NCBI GenBank assembly: GCA_024235855.1
Contig: JACKLN010000016.1
Location: 1 to 45,620, forward strand
Source: Burkholderiaceae bacterium
Lineage (GTDB): Bacteria > Pseudomonadota > Gammaproteobacteria > Burkholderiales > Burkholderiaceae_C
Reading direction: 5' to 3'
Length of the DNA: 45,620 bases
In this document: one piece after another, positions 43,828-45,620 of the stretch
Layout: each line of letters opens with the position of its first letter
Position numbering within the stretch: position 1 is the first letter of the stretch
The notes under the pieces: generated by a model
The model's database searches: none
The model's input: the letters and a program-made list of their open reading frames with translations, nothing else
What the model was told of the DNA's origin: nothing
Program-made: the position numbers and the translations under genes

Positions 43828-44421
43828 TCAGGTGCGCGGGGCGCGGATCGCGCTCTTGGGGCGGAAGGCCTTGCAGACCGTCTCGTCGGTCTCCAGGTAC
43901 GGCCCGCCGATGAGGTCGATGCAGTAGGGCACGGCGGCGAAGATGCCGTGTACCGGCGGCGCAGCCTGCGGCAGGCCCTGCAGCGTCTCCGCGATCGACT
44001 TCGGCTGCCCCGGCAGGTTGATGATCAGCGCCTTGCCGCGGATCACCGCCACCTGGCGCGACAGGATGGCGGTGGGCACGAAGGCCAGGCTGATCTGGCG
44101 CATCTGCTCGCCGAAACCGGGCATCACCTTGTCGGCCACCGCCAGCGTGGCCTCCGGCGTCACGTCGCGTGGCGCGGGGCCGGTGCCGCCGGTGGTGAGC
44201 ACGAGGTCGCAGCCGGCCACGTCCACCAGTTCGCGCAACGCGGCGCTGATGCCGTCCTGTTCGTCGGGGATCAGGCGCTCGTGCCAGTCCACCGGGTTCT
44301 TCAGGGCCTTGGACAGCCAGTCCTTCAGCGCCGGCAGGCCCTTGTCCTCGTAGGCGCCGCTGGAGGCGCGGTCGCTGATGGAGACGATGCCGATCTTCAC
44401 GCGGTCTTGGGTGGGGGTCAT
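43828..44421 (-). CDS. mogA: Molybdopterin adenylyltransferase MogA
   Basis: This 197-residue enzyme activates molybdopterin by adenylylation before molybdate insertion. Family marks are KIGIVSISDRASSGAYEDKG at the N-terminus, TTGGTGPAPRDVTPEA for the ATP/dithiolene site, and INLPGQPKSI near the C-terminus. Its ATG overlaps the stop of yjgA (ATGA), so the two genes are translated together. It supports a role for the organism's molybdenum enzymes, as does moeB in the same window. The gene is complete, and its 3' end is convergent with the LivK-like receptor gene, 16 bases away. Confidence 0.94.
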   Translation of the reverse strand: MTPTQDRVKIGIVSISDRASSGAYEDKGLPALKDWLSKALKNPVDWHERLIPDEQDGISAALRELVDVAGCDLVLTTGGTGPAPRDVTPEATLAVADKVMPGFGEQMRQISLAFVPTAILSRQVAVIRGKALIINLPGQPKSIAETLQGLPQAAPPVHGIFAAVPYCIDLIGGPYLETDETVCKAFRPKSAIRAPRT

Positions 44422-44969
44422 GCGGGGGGGCTCTCCGGCAGCAGGGGGCGGATGAACTGGAACAGTTCGCGGAAGCTCTTCGGCTGCCGCTGTTCCGGCG
44501 TCAGCGCAGCACTGTCGCGGCGCGCGGCGCGCACCAGGCTGCGCAGGCGCTGGGTGTCGCAGTCGGGGTACTCGGCCATCCACTGCGTCATGGCCTCGTC
44601 GTCGGCGATCAGGCGCTCGCGCCAGCGCTCGGCCTCGTGCAGCCGCCAGGCGTCGCGTGCGCCGCCGAGCTTGAACGCGGCCACGGCCTCGCGCAGCGGC
44701 TCGGGGTCGGCACTGCGCATGAGCTTGCCCACGTACTGCAGCTGACGGCGCCGGCCTTCGTGCGAAGCGGTGCGCTGCCAGGTCTGGATGGCCTCGCGCA
44801 GCGCCTCGGGCATCTCGGTGGCGGCGAGGTGGCTGGTCGGCAGGTCGCAGAGTTCGCGGCCCAGCGTCTGCAGCGCCTGCGACTCGGCCTTGAGGCGGGT
44901 CTTGCTCGGCGCGTCGGGGTCGGCCTGTTCGGTGTCGATGCCGCGGTGCGGCGCTGCTCGGCGTGGCAT
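44418..44969 (-). CDS. yjgA: Ribosome-associated protein YjgA (DarP, DUF615)
   Basis: This 183-residue, highly charged protein has the DUF615 pattern PSKTRLKAESQALQTLGREL, then QLQYVGKLMR, and the C-terminal FRELFQFIRPLL. In E. coli the protein binds 50S ribosomal precursors. The start MPRRAAPHRGID is chosen from homologue length; longer frames would cross into the pmbA promoter. It is divergent from pmbA with 49 bases between starts, a neighbourhood that is conserved in many proteobacteria, and it is coupled to mogA downstream. Confidence 0.93.
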   Translation of the reverse strand: MPRRAAPHRGIDTEQADPDAPSKTRLKAESQALQTLGRELCDLPTSHLAATEMPEALREAIQTWQRTASHEGRRRQLQYVGKLMRSADPEPLREAVAAFKLGGARDAWRLHEAERWRERLIADDEAMTQWMAEYPDCDTQRLRSLVRAARRDSAALTPEQRQPKSFRELFQFIRPLLPESPPA

Positions 44970-45018
44970 GGGTGGTGGCGGAAGGTGGGCCGATATCATA
45001 GGTGCACCCCTTGTTGCG

Positions 45019-45620
45019 ATGGATGCCCCGATGCCCGATGCCCGCCCCGACCACGGCTTTGCGTACCCGCGCGAGCAGTTCCAGCAGATGGTCGAGGACG
45101 TGCTCCAGCAGGCCAAGGCGCTTGGTGCGTCCGACGCCGGCGCCGAGGTCTCCGAAGGTGCGGGCCTGTCGGTGTCGGTGCGCTGCGGGCAGCTCGAGAA
45201 CGTGGAGCGCAACCGCGACAAGTCGCTGGGCGTGAGCGTCTACATCGGCCAGCGGCGCGGCAATGCCAGCACGTCCGACTTCTCCCCCGCCGCGATCGCG
45301 CAGACCGTGCGCGCGGCCTACGACATCGCGCGCTTCACCGCCGAGGACCCGGCCGCCGGCCTGCCCGACGCGGCCGACCTGGCCACGCCGGCCGAGGTGG
45401 CGCGCGACCTGGACCTGTTCCACCCCTGGGCCATCGATGCCGAGGCGGCGACGGTGCTGGCGCAGCGCTGCGAGGCGGCGGCCTTCGCCACCAGCCGCCG
45501 CATCACCAACTCCGAAGGCGCCGGCGTCTCGGCCCAGCAGTCGCACTTCTGGGCCGGCAACTCGCGCGGCTTCCGCGGCGGCTATGCCAGTTCGCGCCAC
45601 TACCTGTACGTGGCGCCGAT
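45019..45620 (+). CDS. pmbA: Metalloprotease PmbA (TldE), N-terminal part
   Basis: The first 200 residues of PmbA/TldE are seen, and the frame stays open to the window's end. The sequence starts MDAPMPDARPDHGFAYPREQ and continues with VRCGQLENVERNRDKSLGV and YIGQRRGNASTSDFS, characteristic of the TldD/PmbA family. PmbA and TldD form a heterodimeric protease that processes peptides such as microcins and the CcdA antitoxin in E. coli. The conserved divergent yjgA gene supports the call. No strong ribosome-binding site precedes the ATG. The catalytic half is outside the window. Confidence 0.93.
   Translation, partial: MDAPMPDARPDHGFAYPREQFQQMVEDVLQQAKALGASDAGAEVSEGAGLSVSVRCGQLENVERNRDKSLGVSVYIGQRRGNASTSDFSPAAIAQTVRAAYDIARFTAEDPAAGLPDAADLATPAEVARDLDLFHPWAIDAEAATVLAQRCEAAAFATSRRITNSEGAGVSAQQSHFWAGNSRGFRGGYASSRHYLYVAP

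Overview
The window is very GC-rich (roughly 70% by eye) and gene-dense. It encodes about 38 protein genes and one tRNA, with no non-coding gap over about 215 bases. Gene content and codon use suggest a betaproteobacterium of the order Burkholderiales, in the Rubrivivax/Leptothrix/Comamonadaceae neighbourhood. The signs are a Bug-type (TctC) binding protein with its membrane partners, ctpA next to moeB, yjgA divergent from pmbA, and tamA-tamB. This assignment is an inference. No insertion sequence, integrase, phage gene or CRISPR array was seen.

Bases 1-12800 form a catabolic island. It starts with the end of a TRAP-transporter binding protein and its two membrane subunits. Next come a histidinol-dehydrogenase-family enzyme of the four-electron alcohol-oxidising type, a short-chain dehydrogenase (SDR) and a zinc alcohol dehydrogenase. 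A LysR regulator then stands divergent from a tartrate/D-malate dehydrogenase (TtuC/DmlA type). Last are a complete tripartite tricarboxylate transporter (TctC, TctA, TctB), a D-2-hydroxyacid dehydrogenase and a ComC/YiaK-family dehydrogenase, the last four genes overlapping. This gene set closely resembles the dihydroxypropanesulfonate (HpsN/O/P) and sulfolactate (SlcHFG-SlcC-ComC) pathways, but no sulfo-lyase is present. A beta-decarboxylating dehydrogenase is present instead. The island may therefore serve a C4 carboxylate analogue that ends in malate or tartrate. It is the most interesting part of the window.

Bases 12800-18290 hold a 48-residue cysteine-rich protein, moeB and ctpA (reverse strand), a two-gene Fe3+-type ABC transporter whose divergent promoter region carries a Fur-like site, and a tRNA-Arg(CCU). 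Bases 18290-25520 hold a reverse-strand operon of a VWA-domain protein, tamA and tamB, joined by short overlaps. Bases 25520-32505 hold a diguanylate cyclase, an S9 peptidase, a GNAT acetyltransferase, a MoxR ATPase, a dihaem cytochrome c4 and an HD-GYP phosphodiesterase candidate. MoxR is the usual partner of the VWA protein but lies 4 kb away.

Bases 32497-35566 are a copper-efflux module, cueR and copA facing copZ, with two back-to-back MerR-type operators. Bases 35700-43811 hold an orphan family-5 binding protein, an exported SUMF1-domain protein, two exported GH13 glucan-degrading enzymes transcribed divergently around a palindrome, and an orphan branched-chain-amino-acid-type binding protein. 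The window ends with mogA and yjgA on the reverse strand and the start of pmbA on the forward strand.
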